Assembly (NCBI RefSeq): GCF_003945595.2
Contig: NW_024104440.1
Span: 117,449-181,448 of the forward strand
Reading direction: 5' to 3'
From: Pipra filicauda
Lineage: Eukaryota; Chordata; Aves; Passeriformes; Pipridae
DNA length: 64,000 nt
In this document: in pieces, positions 1-11,883 of the stretch
Numbering within the stretch: position 1 is the stretch's first letter
Layout: every line of letters begins with the position of its first letter
Position numbers and translations under genes: made by a program
The notes under the pieces: model-generated
What the model was told of the DNA's origin: nothing
What the model saw: the letters and a program-made list of their open reading frames with translations, nothing else
Database searches by the model: none

Positions 1-3000
1 ATTGCATGGATGTGTAGCTCCCACTTCAGTGCTGGAATAATTAATGCAGATTATATTTTTTATATATGCCTGTGTGTTATATAAGGTGTTTGGGAGGGTT
101 GGAGGGAGGGTGAGTTTTGGGGGTTTTATTATTTTTAATGAACAATTTGTATAACTTCTACCTCTGCACCTGGGTGATTTTTAAATTGGTCTTTTTACCT
201 TCTGTTTTTTTTAAATGAAACACTAATAAATAATGGACTGTCCCGTTCCATCTGCTCAGAACACAATCCCATAGTAATCATCTGCAACAGAAGAAATTCC
301 ATATTCTCTTCTTATTGATTCATCTCCTCTTGCAGCTGTGGACTTGGCTTTCCCAGGTAGTTTGCTGGAGGTCACCTTTGTGGGCTCTGAGTAAGGGCAA
401 TTAATCTTAGTCAGTGGAATTACTTGCTCTGTTACAGAGCAATTCAGTAAAGGAATAGGAATCTAAGCTTGGATATTCTGACTGCCAATGTTTAATTCTA
501 CCAGCTGTCCCCTCATATAGCTTTCTTATTTTCAAGTACTTGGGTGGTTTCAGCTATTTTCTCCAAGTCTGTAAGAAGCCCCGATCTATGCCTAAGAGAA
601 ATTACTACTGGAATAAAGCCCAGGGGTGCAAAGTAGAAGTTGGGGGAGTGATGGTTGTAAGCAATGTTATTGCTTCGCTCTCACAAAGAGCCCTAACCTT
701 GTGTAAAATGAAATTTAGCCCGAATTTTCCACAGTCTCTTTAGTTTAAATGCCAAAAAGAGTGCCTTTAGCGTATATCTGTTTCTCTGTAGCACTGCTGA
801 GCACTTTCTCAAGTTCTGTAGAGCTGTTAACCTTAAAATAATTTTCTTCTAAGCATCATTTCCTCTTCACACCCGCTACGAGCCGGTTCACAGCTCAGAG
901 CACTGCCTGTTCACTGGTCCACTGGAGCTCACTGTGCTCAGGTGAGAGATGCCCTCGTTGGCATTACTTGGAAACTCTTCCTTTCACTCTCAGCAGCCTC
1001 ATCACCCAGCTCATTTCTTCTCAAAGCTTCAGCTGCAGCAGGCGGAGGAAGCAGCACTGACACGGAGCAACCCTCGCCCTGCAGCACACGGGCCATTCTT
1101 GGCTCTCCTCTGTGAAAGGGTCAAGAGTGAACAGAACTGTGATGTCAGCACTAGAAAGGGCCCTTGTCTTGTGGGAGCAGTGCTGTGTATATCCCACCTG
1201 CTGTATTTGCCACACTTAAAATTCTGTGGGGTTTAGCCACTTCACATTCACGTTGCTGTGAGTATCTCATGAGAGACACCTTTAACCCCTGGCTGGCCTC
1301 TGACATTTCTATTAGGGTTGCCCGTTGTAGCAGGAATTCCTCAATCCCTTGGAAGTTTGTCTATAGCACAGAAACCAAATACATTTCATTTTTCTGAAGA
1401 GCCATCAATGATACTTAATTAGGGCAGCTTTTGCTGGGAAGCAGATGGGCCTGAAAACCTGTCCAATGGTCTTGGTTTAGGCTAATTCCAGTTTGCAGCG
1501 ACAAAAATGTCAATCTCAAGGGGAAGGGAAAAATGAGCATCATGAGACTTTATTTTTAATCTGAACAGACTTGTAAAGGCTCTAAGAATTGGATGCTTTT
1601 TTGGTTATCAGGTATGTAAGGATAAATTCTTGTATACCCTTAAAAATTTCACCTTCCTATGAAGCACTGCCATCTTCATTCTGAGTTTTTCTTTGCTTGG
1701 TCAGTCCTTTCAGAATTCTCAGCTCTTTCCCTTCCCACTGTCTGCTTCTTCCAGGCAGTAATCTAGAGACTGGTAAAAACCAGATGTCTGGTAAGGTTAT
1801 AATCTTTCTCCCTGCAGTGCCTGTGCCTCTTGTGTATGACTTAACTTGGTTGCAGCCACCTGAAATCTCAAAGAGAAAAACTAGTTCCCCTGGATGACAG
1901 ACATTATCTGTTTTCCATGTGAACTGAAGTCTTTGCTCATCTCTGAGACAAGCAGATTTTTAGATCAAGAAAGTAATTACAGACAGGTTTTCTTCTGTGC
2001 TTGCCTAGAAGGATAAGGAAGTTAAGAAGGACAATTCCAAGGAAGGGTTTTTTTGTCCCACAGAGGTTACTTTGCTGTCAGCCCCTTTTGGGTACAGTGC
2101 ATGCCATCTTGTGGACAAATCACATTATGTCTGAGTCGTTGAGACAAATATTTAAAGACCATGATATTTTTCTGTGTTAGTTATTTGCACCTCAATGCAA
2201 ACAATGTTTCTTCTTGGGTGCTTGTTTTTCAGTTGAAGTTACCTGAGTTTGCTTGGTTATGAATCACTTGTTACCAGCTGTAAAACAAAAAAATTGTAAA
2301 ATTCTTTGCACTTTTCTTCTTAATTAAGTTTAAATCAATGTTCTTCTGGGAACAAATCAATCCTGAGAAACATCTGTCACTGCAGCATAATGCTACATGC
2401 CAACAATGAGAGGAAAATAATTTTAGAAATTCTCCTGCTTCAAGAATGAAAGCAAAAATATTCTTCTTATTACAGACATCAGCAACTGGTACAAATAGTT
2501 TTTAAGACATCTATACTCTTTATTGACCTATACTAGTTTTATTCTTTCTTGGTAGAATGCAAGTGACAACTCTTTAGACACTCTTTAGTGACTGAAAAGT
2601 CCTTTACAAATGCAATAAGGATTCACTTTACAAGGGAGGCTCTAAAATCCCAAATGTTTGTCAAAATATTATGCTTGCTGAATGAGATAATTTCCCTTTT
2701 GTAAAAGTCCTTTAGAGATAGCCCAATGCCTGTTCTTCTAAAATTTAAAATAAAGCAATCTTATGGTAAATGTTTCCAAGAATAAGGACGTAAAAAGTAA
2801 AACAAATGGTGAAGTTTTTGCTTGAAAATACAACTCTAACATGAAAAAGTTTCAAATAAGCTGATCTGACTTAAAACCTAATTTGAACTCGATTTTCTGT
2901 TAAAAAAGAGGTTAATTTAATTTTTTTTAATTAATAAAAATTAATAAACAAATAAAGTATTGTCACTTACATGCTGATTAAAGGAACATTAGGGTTCACT

Positions 3001-6000
3001 GTGCCTATAGCTCTGTCTGTCCTACAGCTTTGGAGTAGATGTTCCTAATTGCTCACGTGGAGATACTGGAAATGTGACTGATTATCCAGCTTTCCCACCA
3101 TCCAGGTACAACACATTTAGTACCACAGGCATGGAAACAGCAACAGATTTGTCAGGCAACTCTGACGACCTGAAAGCTCTCAAGGCAATGGCAAAGCAGC
3201 TGGGTCAGATACACAAATGTGGGTAACAAAAGCTGGTAGGAGAACTCATGACCTACTAAACAAACATCTGGGGCCAGACCCACGTGTTGCAATATGTGAA
3301 GATACTAAAATAGCCAACTCTAATGACAATTAGTGAGGTTGTGCACAGTGTGATAATCACAAGGAACGGTGTTTGCTGACCAATGCTGAAAAGCTATTTA
3401 CAAGCTGGACTAAACTGAGCCATGAATTTGCAGAGAAGCAGTTTATTTTTAGTTACTGTAGACTGTTGTGGTTGTGTCACAGAACACGTGATTTTGCTGC
3501 AGGGCAAATTCAGGAGGAGCTGTGCATACAATCAAGATTTACAGAATCTGTGCATACAGCAGATAAGCCAGCTCTCACAATCCCACCTGAGAGTTTCTGG
3601 TTCTCTTGTCTTTATTACTGATCTTTGTAAGCATATTCATTAGTTTATTGCTTGCTTTGCTTATCACAAAGGATTAGTCTGAAAAGACAACGGTTTCATT
3701 TCAACTAAGGAAGGCCCTAAACATTTGGCATCCAGTTTAACAAGCCACTCAAGGCTGCAAGCAGCTTTGGAGAAGTGCTTTCTTAACGTGTAGCAATGGA
3801 TGACGATATTGCATTTCACCATGATTAGTCATCCTTTTGGTAAATGGGTATTAATCCTCACATTGCTGTTGCTGTTTTAGATCTGTAGCTATGACACTAG
3901 TGCTGATCTGGTCCCCAGATGATAAGCTTCCTGGCTGACTGCTTCCTTCAGACAACCAGTATCAAGTGACAAGATATGGTATGTAATGTCTGAGTTTCTG
4001 GAACAGGAACTGGCCCCTTCTGAGCCGAAACTGTTGGTGTTTAATTTGTATGTGGACTTGAGAGATTCACTGGAATGTCTTCAATGAAGGCAGTCCTGCC
4101 AGAGATGGGGAAGTGAAATGCTAAACACCGTGGCAAAGCTATTCTTAAATCATGATCTAAGTTAAAAAAACTACAGATTATAAAGCAATACAGAATTCAG
4201 TATCAATAACTTTGCAATTACCATAACTACTGCAAGCGTTACTACTGCTAAGTTCAAATGTTTGTTGCATAAAGTGAGAGGAGCACAAGACAATAAATGC
4301 TTATTGGCATCCAGCTTTGCATATAATGTGTGTCAGTGATGCTAGAAACAGGCTTTCAGAGAAGTGGATATTTGAGGCCCTAAGGAAAGCCTCATCAGAT
4401 AACTATGAATTTTTAGTAATATGGTCTTAATCTCTATACATATTTCTTATTTCTTGCCTATATCCCAATTAGATTGCAATAATTCTGGTGCCCAGATGAC
4501 AGCTGTGTGAAAATTGTATCAGAATTATGCACAAGAAACTACTGCATTATTGCTTACTCGTTTTAGATCCACAGAATTGGATCAAAGCAGTTAATTAAAA
4601 CATGTCTTGTGCTGCCTTAAGCAAAACAGCAGGAAGTTTCAACTTCAGATTTAGATCAGTGATTTCAGTGGTCAGATACAAGAAGAGCTGGCAAGGCTGA
4701 TTTACAGCCAAGACTATACCACAGCTTGGCCAAGCAGCAGATCTGGCATTATTCAGCAGAAAGGGCAACAAGATGGGATTGTTGCACCTCTTCATTCAGC
4801 AATGGCACCAGAGCAGTGGAAATCATGCTTCAGTTCTGTCTACAGGAAAAATAATCTGGCAGCTTTATTTTTAAAATCACATCCTTCCTGTACCCTGTCA
4901 AGGGAGTAGGAAGATGAATTCTAAGGGTAAATGGTTGGAGAATCATAATTTTTCCTCTCTGTTTTCTCATGTCATTAATAGATAATCCATCAAATAATGG
5001 ATGACTTAATCAGGACAGATCTGCTGTTTTTAAATGTGAAGCTTTTCTATCATTTCTTTCTGGTTGTTCATGCTAGGAGAACCATTACTGGCAGTGAATG
5101 GTTACTCTCCTTGTAATTCTTTACATGAAGTGCCAAATATTTGGGGAAAAAGAAATCTATCATTACCTCTTTTGACACCACGTTGCTGTCTCACTCTCTA
5201 GGGGAGATGATATGATTTACATGCTTAAATATTTTGCTGTAGTGTGAAACAGTGCTTTGCAGTCTGGCAGCTGTTACTAGCTGTTATGATGATCAAATAA
5301 CACTATGGGAGCTGGTAATTAAGGAAGTAATACTATGAGGACAGTAAAGCACTAATATTTAGGTTTGGATTAATTTAGCAATTCTGTCAACCAATTGCAA
5401 CCCTGGGGGATCATTTGCAGTTTTAGACTAGATATGCTACTTCTGTTTCACATGGTAAATCCATTAATACTCCTGTCTTCCACAAGCATATTACCCCACA
5501 TACAACCAACCTGCACATGAAAAAAAGAGGTCTCTTTTTCCTCAGTGATCATGCTAAGCAGGGCTTGTACAGTGAGGAGGGTGCACACTTGGGGTGGGAG
5601 ATGTTTAGTATCAAAGAGCTGGCCTGCCTGGGAAGGGGACAGTCTGTGACCCTGCTCTGTGGAGGCAGGGAAGGACACCTTGTTTGTCTGGCTGGCACAT
5701 GGACAGCCTCTAGGGGAAGGAGTTCAGGTAAGTAAATGGGCAGCTGCAGCTCAACAGAGAGAACAGCAGCAGCCAGGAAACCTCAGCCCCACCAGAGAGC
5801 ACAAGTGGCTGAGTGGCTGGTGGGGTGAAGACACTGGAAGAAAATGGGAACTGAGAAAGAAGAGGATTTTATGCAAGATAACGTGTGAGAGGGCTGACTT
5901 GAAGTCATCATTTCTCTATTGTGAGGGGGTTTTTTTGTTGGGGGTTTTTTCCCTACCAGTTCCATATTGGTGTGGAGCAATAGTGTAAGCCATGATGCTG

Positions 6001-9000
6001 TCAATCACGGGGCATTTATCTTCACAAAGTAGTTTCTGAAAGGGAGGGTGTATTTGTAGTCTCTCTAACCTCTTTCTCTTTTTTTCCCCCCCGTCCCCTC
6101 TGTCACACACAGAATTTATTTGGGGATAATTTCAGTTGAAGATATTAGCTCCCAAATGAACATTGCAAAGCCTCTATCACAATTTGTTTGTTTTTTTTTT
6201 AAGCCAAGTGTTTGGAACCAGGGTTCAAGGTAACCCACTTCCTGGTAGTTTCGACCCCAGGCTCTGCTCTTGTTCACACAATCAAACTGCACCATACTTT
6301 CTCATGAATTTGGCACCTCTTGACATCAGACTGTTTGACAACTGCATGTCGGTATATTTGTTTATATTGAACAGAGCTAGTGCTCACCCAAGCAGAAACA
6401 ATACAGCAGTGTTACCTAGGCCTGCCTCTGCAAGCTGTTAATGATTGGGTTATTAGCTCTGAAGCATTTTGTGATCAGGAGTTTTGCAGTAATAGTACAT
6501 GAGAGGAAGTGTATTATGGCTGTGTTTATTTTTAATTATTGTAGATGCTTTTATGTGCACTCACTTAAAAGTAGCCTAGAGAACAAAACTGTACTGTCTG
6601 ACAGTACAACCAAAGTGCTGAAGCTACTATAGAGTGGGTCTGGAAGAAAAATAAGGTGACATTAAGGTTTACTTATTTTACACACTAAGGCCATATTGCA
6701 GTATGTAAAATATGACTAACAGGCTGTCAAATGTACATCAACTTCTGAACTTCATTTAGCTTCTTTGGTGGAAAGTTGCTGCTTTAGGAACAAAAGCGAA
6801 TAAATCCAGCATTCATTTTTGGGGCTAAACTGACATCTGCTGGTGTTCTGTAATACAATATGTGCAATTAGCGTGATGACCAAACATACACTGTATTCTG
6901 TGTACTTTTCCCTTTCCATGGTGCTGTTGGCAGCCCTGGTGATGACTCAGGAGAGCTCAGAGAGGTGTAACAGTGGATGGAACAGGTGGGGCTGCCCGGC
7001 ACATCCTGCCACGGGACTGGTGATGCAGCAGAGCTGCTCGTGGTTACCTCGTACTGCGCTCACACTTTAAGCTTATGAAATTGCCACGTGGCCTATTTTT
7101 TCTTATAATTTTTTAAAAATAAGTAATTTTTGTAATCTTCAGGTACACAGCTCATGGGGGCAGGGGGAGAGGTAAAAAAGATGTAGCAATTTCTAGCCAG
7201 GCTTCCTCATTCACGCCTTGAGCTGGCGCCAGCCGTGTCCCCACCCAGTCACCTGCTCTGCTGCAGGAAGAGAACTGCCGTGGGTTCCTACACGGGCAGC
7301 AGCTTTGGGGGAGCTGTGCTGCTTTGCTGGGGGAGCATCTTGCCTACCCTAGCCAGGCTGGCAGGCTGCAGCTCTGTTCCATCAGAGTCTGAAATCTGGC
7401 AGAAAATAACCTCCTCTGCATTGGAGATCAGAGGGGCTGGAGGCAGCTGGGCTTAATTTCTGATTATTATCAATTTGGCGTTGTAAGTCTGGTTGTGTTT
7501 AATAAGAATATTCACAATCATGGATTCACAAACAGAGCTGTTTTACTGAAGAAGCAGCCCCACCCTTCACCCCAGACACCATGCAGTTTTTAAGCCTCAC
7601 TCAAGGGAGGTGTAAGATAGGCAAGCGGCTCGACTCAGCCCCATGGATTTCTCCATAGCAAACCTGCCATTTTTCCACAAACTTGCCACTGAAAATTGGG
7701 ATTAAAACTCCTTAACACCGATGTGGTATTAAGAAGCAGGCATTACTTTATTACAGCTGTCAATACACGGAGGGAAACTCTGCCTTACATGCATGGTTGG
7801 CTCAAGATAGCACACGTACTTATTAGCCAGGATATAAATATTCATCAGAAAAGTGTTACAATTTGTTACTTTGGGCGGCCACAGAGCCCCTAAAGTGGAT
7901 TGGGCTGACTTGACTTGTTACTAAACTGTCACAGTTCCACTGACCATTACATAAGGTTCTGTTAACTGTGATGTCTGTGCTGTTTGCAGCAAGCTCCCAG
8001 ATCCTGTGGTGACCTGGCCAACCACTGACTGACTTTTAAAAGTGATTCTTCTTTTGCCCAGTGCCATCCAGCAAAATGCCTGGAAAGGCAGGAACTGGAG
8101 AATGGTGAGCTGAGTGGGAAGGAGGGCGGTTAGTGAGAGGAAATACACTCCTGTAGTGGTACGTGGATGCTGACTGCCTGCTGTACTGGGACACTGGATG
8201 GAAACAGTGGTCAGGCAAAAAGGAGAAATGTTGCTGGGGTCCCCAAGGAGGAGCATGAGCCAGCCTCTGATTAGATGCAAGAAAAAACACGGGAGAGAGC
8301 ATGGCAATTGGAGTAAGAAGGCTTCCAGTTGAAGGTCATGCCTTATTTTGTTCTGGGAGATGTGTTCAGTCATGGTATCCCTCTCCTCTGGCTTCTAAGC
8401 TGCTCATAGCCACCTTGAGAAGGGGATTTAGTTACTAAGAGAAAAATTATTCCATTTTAATCCAGGGCACCAAAGCCAAAATTACTCATGTTCTGCTCCT
8501 GAGAAAAATAATATATAATGTGATTTCTTGAAAATGATGTAAATTTATTCACCTCTATGTCTAGTTCTAATCCCACTGAATGCTGCTGAATCACAGTTTA
8601 TACCTTCTCCCTGTTCCCCCTGAGTCAGGGAATGGGAGTATTCATGCCCTCAATACTCCAACATCGATGACATCCCCAAGCACCAGTAGCTGCAGGTGAT
8701 TCAGTAATTAATGTGACCGCAGAGCTTGATGTTGGGCTCACTGTCACTGGGATAAGAGTCCCTTTTGTCCTATAAAACCTGACTCCTTGCTCCAGGATGG
8801 GTTTGAATTGAAGCTTTGTGCATGTTACTTAGGGAGAGGTCCAATAAAGGTTTTAAATACAAAAATAGGACTTTAACCGATTTTAGATGCTTTCAGCCAA
8901 AAGGCCTAATGCACAATCCCTGCTGAGCCCACAGGGGTCATTGACTCCCTTCAGTCTGAGGTAGATTTACCCAAACTACAGCATATGAAGCCATCCCTGT

Positions 9001-9290
9001 TGAATCCCTTTCAGGGATTTGGCCAGTAATTCACTTTTTGTGTTATCTTGAAGCTGGATAGAGAAAGGAGTGACATACTCCATGTTTTCCAAAGACTGAA
9101 TCCAACTTAATTGCTTGTAAAGGCACTAACTAAAATCACTGAATCTGTTGAAGGTTTTGTTGATCATTTTATGTGCTCTTGCACGTTGTCTGAAATAACC
9201 GATTTGGTAACCTACGGAACATCGTAGAATTAGGGGAGGGTTTTTTTCCTCAAGTGTTACAGAACATGGAGCCTGGAAAGCTGAAGACCA
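1..9290. other. Intergenic region without a supported gene
   Basis: All open frames here are short (150 codons or fewer) and lack a recognisable protein family or a chain of phase-compatible splice sites. Base composition is AT-rich and ordinary. Isolated good splice-donor matches occur (for example at about 5727, CAG followed by GTAAGT), but no partner exon could be found. Any gene here would have to be non-coding or carry only UTR sequence. Confidence 0.6.
225..230 (+). other. Possible polyadenylation signal of an upstream gene
   Basis: AATAAA follows a T-rich, low-complexity stretch (about 50-215) that resembles the end of a long 3' UTR. The gene itself would lie left of the window. AATAAA is common by chance in AT-rich DNA, so this is weak. 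Confidence 0.25.
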
Positions 9291-9560
9291 CTGGTTTGTC
9301 AATCTGTGAGCGAACTCTTGGCAAGAGCCGCGGAGTTCCCGGTCCCGGGGACTGCCAAGTGCGTCAGGAGTGATTGTCCTTCCACCCAGTTTTCCCGTTC
9401 CCGTTCCCCGCCGCCCGCGCCCAGACGCGCCTCTCCCGCTGCCGGTGGGTCCGCGGGAGCGCTCGGGCGAGGCGGCTCCTCCGACAGCCGCGGGAAGGGG
9501 AGGAGGAACCGCGGGTGGGGACGGGACGGGACAAGCCCTGCTGACGGGGGTGCACCCGGC

Positions 9561-9580
9561 GAGCGGAGCGGAGCGGAGCG
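9561..9580. repeat. Short GAGCG tandem repeat in the CpG island
   Basis: Four consecutive GAGCG-type pentamers lie just upstream of the putative first-exon donor. This is a GC-rich microsatellite. Confidence 0.7.
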
Positions 9581-9611
9581 GCGAGCAGAGCGAGGAGGGT
9601 CGGCGGGCACG

Positions 9612-9627
9612 GCCCAGAGCGGTAAGG
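9612..9627 (+). other. LITAF: Candidate splice donor of a non-coding LITAF exon 1
   Basis: GAGCG followed by GTAAGG (donor begins at 9622) is a good donor match inside the CpG island. It could pair with the acceptor at 16231-16234 in front of the LITAF start codon, making a first intron of about 6.6 kb. No transcript evidence is available; other donors in the island are possible. Confidence 0.4.
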
Positions 9628-9650
9628 GCTGTGCCCGGAGCCGGGCGCGG

Positions 9651-9707
9651 GCAGAGCAGAGCAGAGCAAAGCAGAGCAGAGCAAAGCAGAGCAGAGCAAA
9701 GCAGAGC
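9651..9707. repeat. AGAGC/AAAGC pentanucleotide tandem repeat
   Basis: About eleven tandem pentamers, mostly AGAGC with periodic AAAGC variants (a roughly 15-base higher-order pattern), sit about 30 bases downstream of the candidate exon 1 donor. They explain the repetitive Arg/Ala/Glu/Gln-rich frames there, which should not be called as proteins. Confidence 0.9.
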
Positions 9708-10222
9708 GGGGGGCTTTGCTCCCGGCCCCGAGCGCTGCCCTTCCCGGGCCGCTCCCGGCGCTCCGTCCGGGCCGGGGGAGCCCCCGGGGCACCGCGGGCT
9801 GGTTGGGGCTTGGGCACAGCGGAGACCCGGGCGGGCGGCCCCGGGACGGTCCGGACAGCGCAGGGAGCCCGCGGGCGGTGGCTCCTGCCCGGGGGGAGCG
9901 GGCTCGGGGCCGGCCAGGCAGGAGTTTCGTTTTCCCGAGTGTTTTGGGCGGCAGCCGGAACAGCCCCTTGGCTCAGGGAATGCGCTCGGGAACGGCTCAT
10001 TTGGGACGGGCCCTGCCCTGCCCCGGGGAGGGGGTGTCCGGCCCCAGCAGCACCCGGGGTGAAGCCGCTCGCGGGGTTATTCCGAGGCTGTTGATTACTT
10101 GGTTTATTTCGGGGAGAACTCAGCGTGTGGTGCTATTTCTACTTTACCGGTATAAAATTCTGTGCGACCTCAGTGCCATTGTTTGTCTTACTAAAATAAT
10201 AGTATGTCAAAGTTGTTCGTTG

Positions 10223-10248
10223 TTTTTTTTTTTTTTTTTTTTTTTTTT
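10223..10248. repeat. Poly-T tract (26 T)
   Basis: An uninterrupted run of 26 T just downstream of the CpG island. It may be the reverse-strand poly-A tail of an old retrocopy or simple sequence; no adjacent retroelement body was recognised. Confidence 0.9.
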
Positions 10249-11483
10249 GTAATTATTACTGAATTTTATTCTCTCAGAAACGCCTGAGAAGTTTAAACGA
10301 CTTTAAGATAATATTTCTCAGCAAGTTGGCCAACTAGGAAGTTGTTGTCCAGAATTCAGATAACCAGGGTGGTGGCCCAAGTGAGTGCTGTGTTAGGGCT
10401 TGCTGCCGTGAACTGGAAAAGTCCCCAGTACTCCAATAAACCTGTATATCCTGCTGGATTTTTAACAAAAATTCGCTTCAACCTGTGTTTCATTCCAGGT
10501 ACTGATCGGTAGCTGTCTTAAACTCTGCTGTGCAGGGAGCCCCTCTAATTACACGTGGTGTTGGAGGGCAGCTTGGCATTTCTAGTGAAGAGAACTGTAT
10601 AGAAATTGTTTAATTTAAGGATTAAATTGTGTTAATTCTTAGCAAGAGATTATGGGAAGGGCAACAACAGATTTGTTTGGCTAAACTGGGTTAGGAAAGC
10701 TGTATTTGTAAGCAGTTCTTTACTGTGTGGGTTGTTGGTTGGTTGGTTGATTGGTTTGTTTTTTGCATACCAAGCAGAGAGGTGAGTTATTACCTTCTTT
10801 TTCCCTTGTCCCCTGCGTAATATCCAAGTAGTGACCCCGATTGAGACACATGCTTGCACTGACTGTATGAAGTGATAGTTCAGTCTCTCAGTTCACATTT
10901 AAAGCAGAAGGGACATTAGAAAAATGAAGTTGAAAAGCTGAAGTTGTGGTTACCTCCACAATACTCAGTATTTTGAAGAGGTTTTTTGTAGTCCTGATGT
11001 CCTCTTGATCTTTATTAGGAGTTTTTGTTTTGATAGATAACTTACAGGGACTCATGTGCTTTTAGTTTTATACTATTCACTGTAGTACTTTGTAAATGTT
11101 ATATGTATTACAGTTTTGAAACTTTAACTTTAAAAAAAGGCAGGCATAGGAGAGGTGGTTGCCACAAAGTGCTGTGAAGACCTGAGACCTGTTTGCATCT
11201 GTCTTCAGTAAAGGGGGAAAAAAAAAAAAGGAAAGTGCAGAAAAAGCACAGCAACCATTGTTAAATAGAAACAGTTGTTCAAAAGCAAGCAGTGGTAAGA
11301 AGTGAACATACAACATAATTTAAAAATTAGTATTGAAAGTTAAATATCGAGGCTAGAAGTGTTCATGTTGGAAGTTATGATCATGATCATTTTGAAGTCT
11401 GTGAAAGGGTGTTGATTTCTTAGGACTCACCCTTCGGTGACGGTGACGCAGAGCTGAGGATGGTCTTTGAGCAGAAGTAGCTG

Positions 11484-11883
11484 TGTTGTGGTTTAACCCC
11501 CTCCTGGCACCAGCAGCTGCTCGCTCACTGCTCCCTCAGCAGGACCGGCTGAAGAGAACTGCAAGGGGTAAAGTGAGAAACCTCATGGGTTGAGATAAGA
11601 ACTGTTTCATAATTCAAGTAAAATAATAATAATAATAATAAAAGTTGTAATGAAAAGGAAAATTACAGAGAGAAATAAAACCCAGCAAGTGATGCAAATG
11701 AGAACAATTACTCACCACCAGCAAACTGACGCCCGGCCTGAGCAGCATTTCCCTCCCAGCCACCCTCTTCCTAGATTTATTGCTGAGTGTGATGCTGTAT
11801 GGTCTGGAATATCCCAGCTGGGGTCAGCTGTCTCAGCAGCATCCCTTCCCAGTTCCTAGTGCACCCCCAGCCAAAACCAGCCA
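11484..11883 (+). mobile_element. Solo LTR of an avian endogenous retrovirus
   Basis: The stretch starts TGTTGTGGTTTAACCCC and has a middle section reading like ...CATGGGTTGAGATAAGAACTG followed by an AAT-rich tract and GAGAAATAAAACCCA. It ends near GTGCACCCCCAGCC...AACCAGCCA. This matches my memory of a widespread bird LTR, probably ERVL-type. The 3' part looks internally deleted. No gag, pol or env remnant flanks it, so it appears to be a solo LTR. The family name cannot be verified without a repeat library. Confidence 0.7.
11622..11642. repeat. AAT trinucleotide microsatellite
   Basis: About seven AAT units inside the LTR, where this LTR type commonly carries a variable A/T-rich simple repeat. 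Confidence 0.9.

Larger units (their letters stand above)
9300..10110 (+). promoter_or_regulatory. LITAF: CpG island, probable LITAF promoter
   Basis: About 800 bases are strikingly GC- and CpG-rich compared with the AT-rich flanks, with GC boxes such as GGGGCGG-like and CCGCCC-like strings. The next plus-strand coding exon, LITAF at 16240, starts right after a splice acceptor and so needs an upstream non-coding exon; this island is the only good candidate. The long open frames on both strands here come from GC-rich composition and show no protein family. The promoter role is inferred. Confidence 0.65.

Noticed and set aside
5517..5735. Open frame ending at a strong donor (CAG|GTAAGT at 5727)
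   Set aside because: No matching exon up- or downstream and no family similarity.
7921..8373. 150-codon minus-strand open frame
   Set aside because: No recognisable domain, no flanking splice sites in phase and no promoter signal; compatible with chance.
1..9290. Stannin (SNN), a LITAF neighbour in mammals, expected as a small single-exon gene
   Set aside because: No ~88-codon frame with a stannin-like N-terminal transmembrane segment was found on either strand.
9299..10252. Long open frames on both strands (up to 262 codons)
   Set aside because: They arise from GC-rich, stop-poor CpG island sequence and pentamer repeats; overlapping frames on both strands are equally open and show no family motif.
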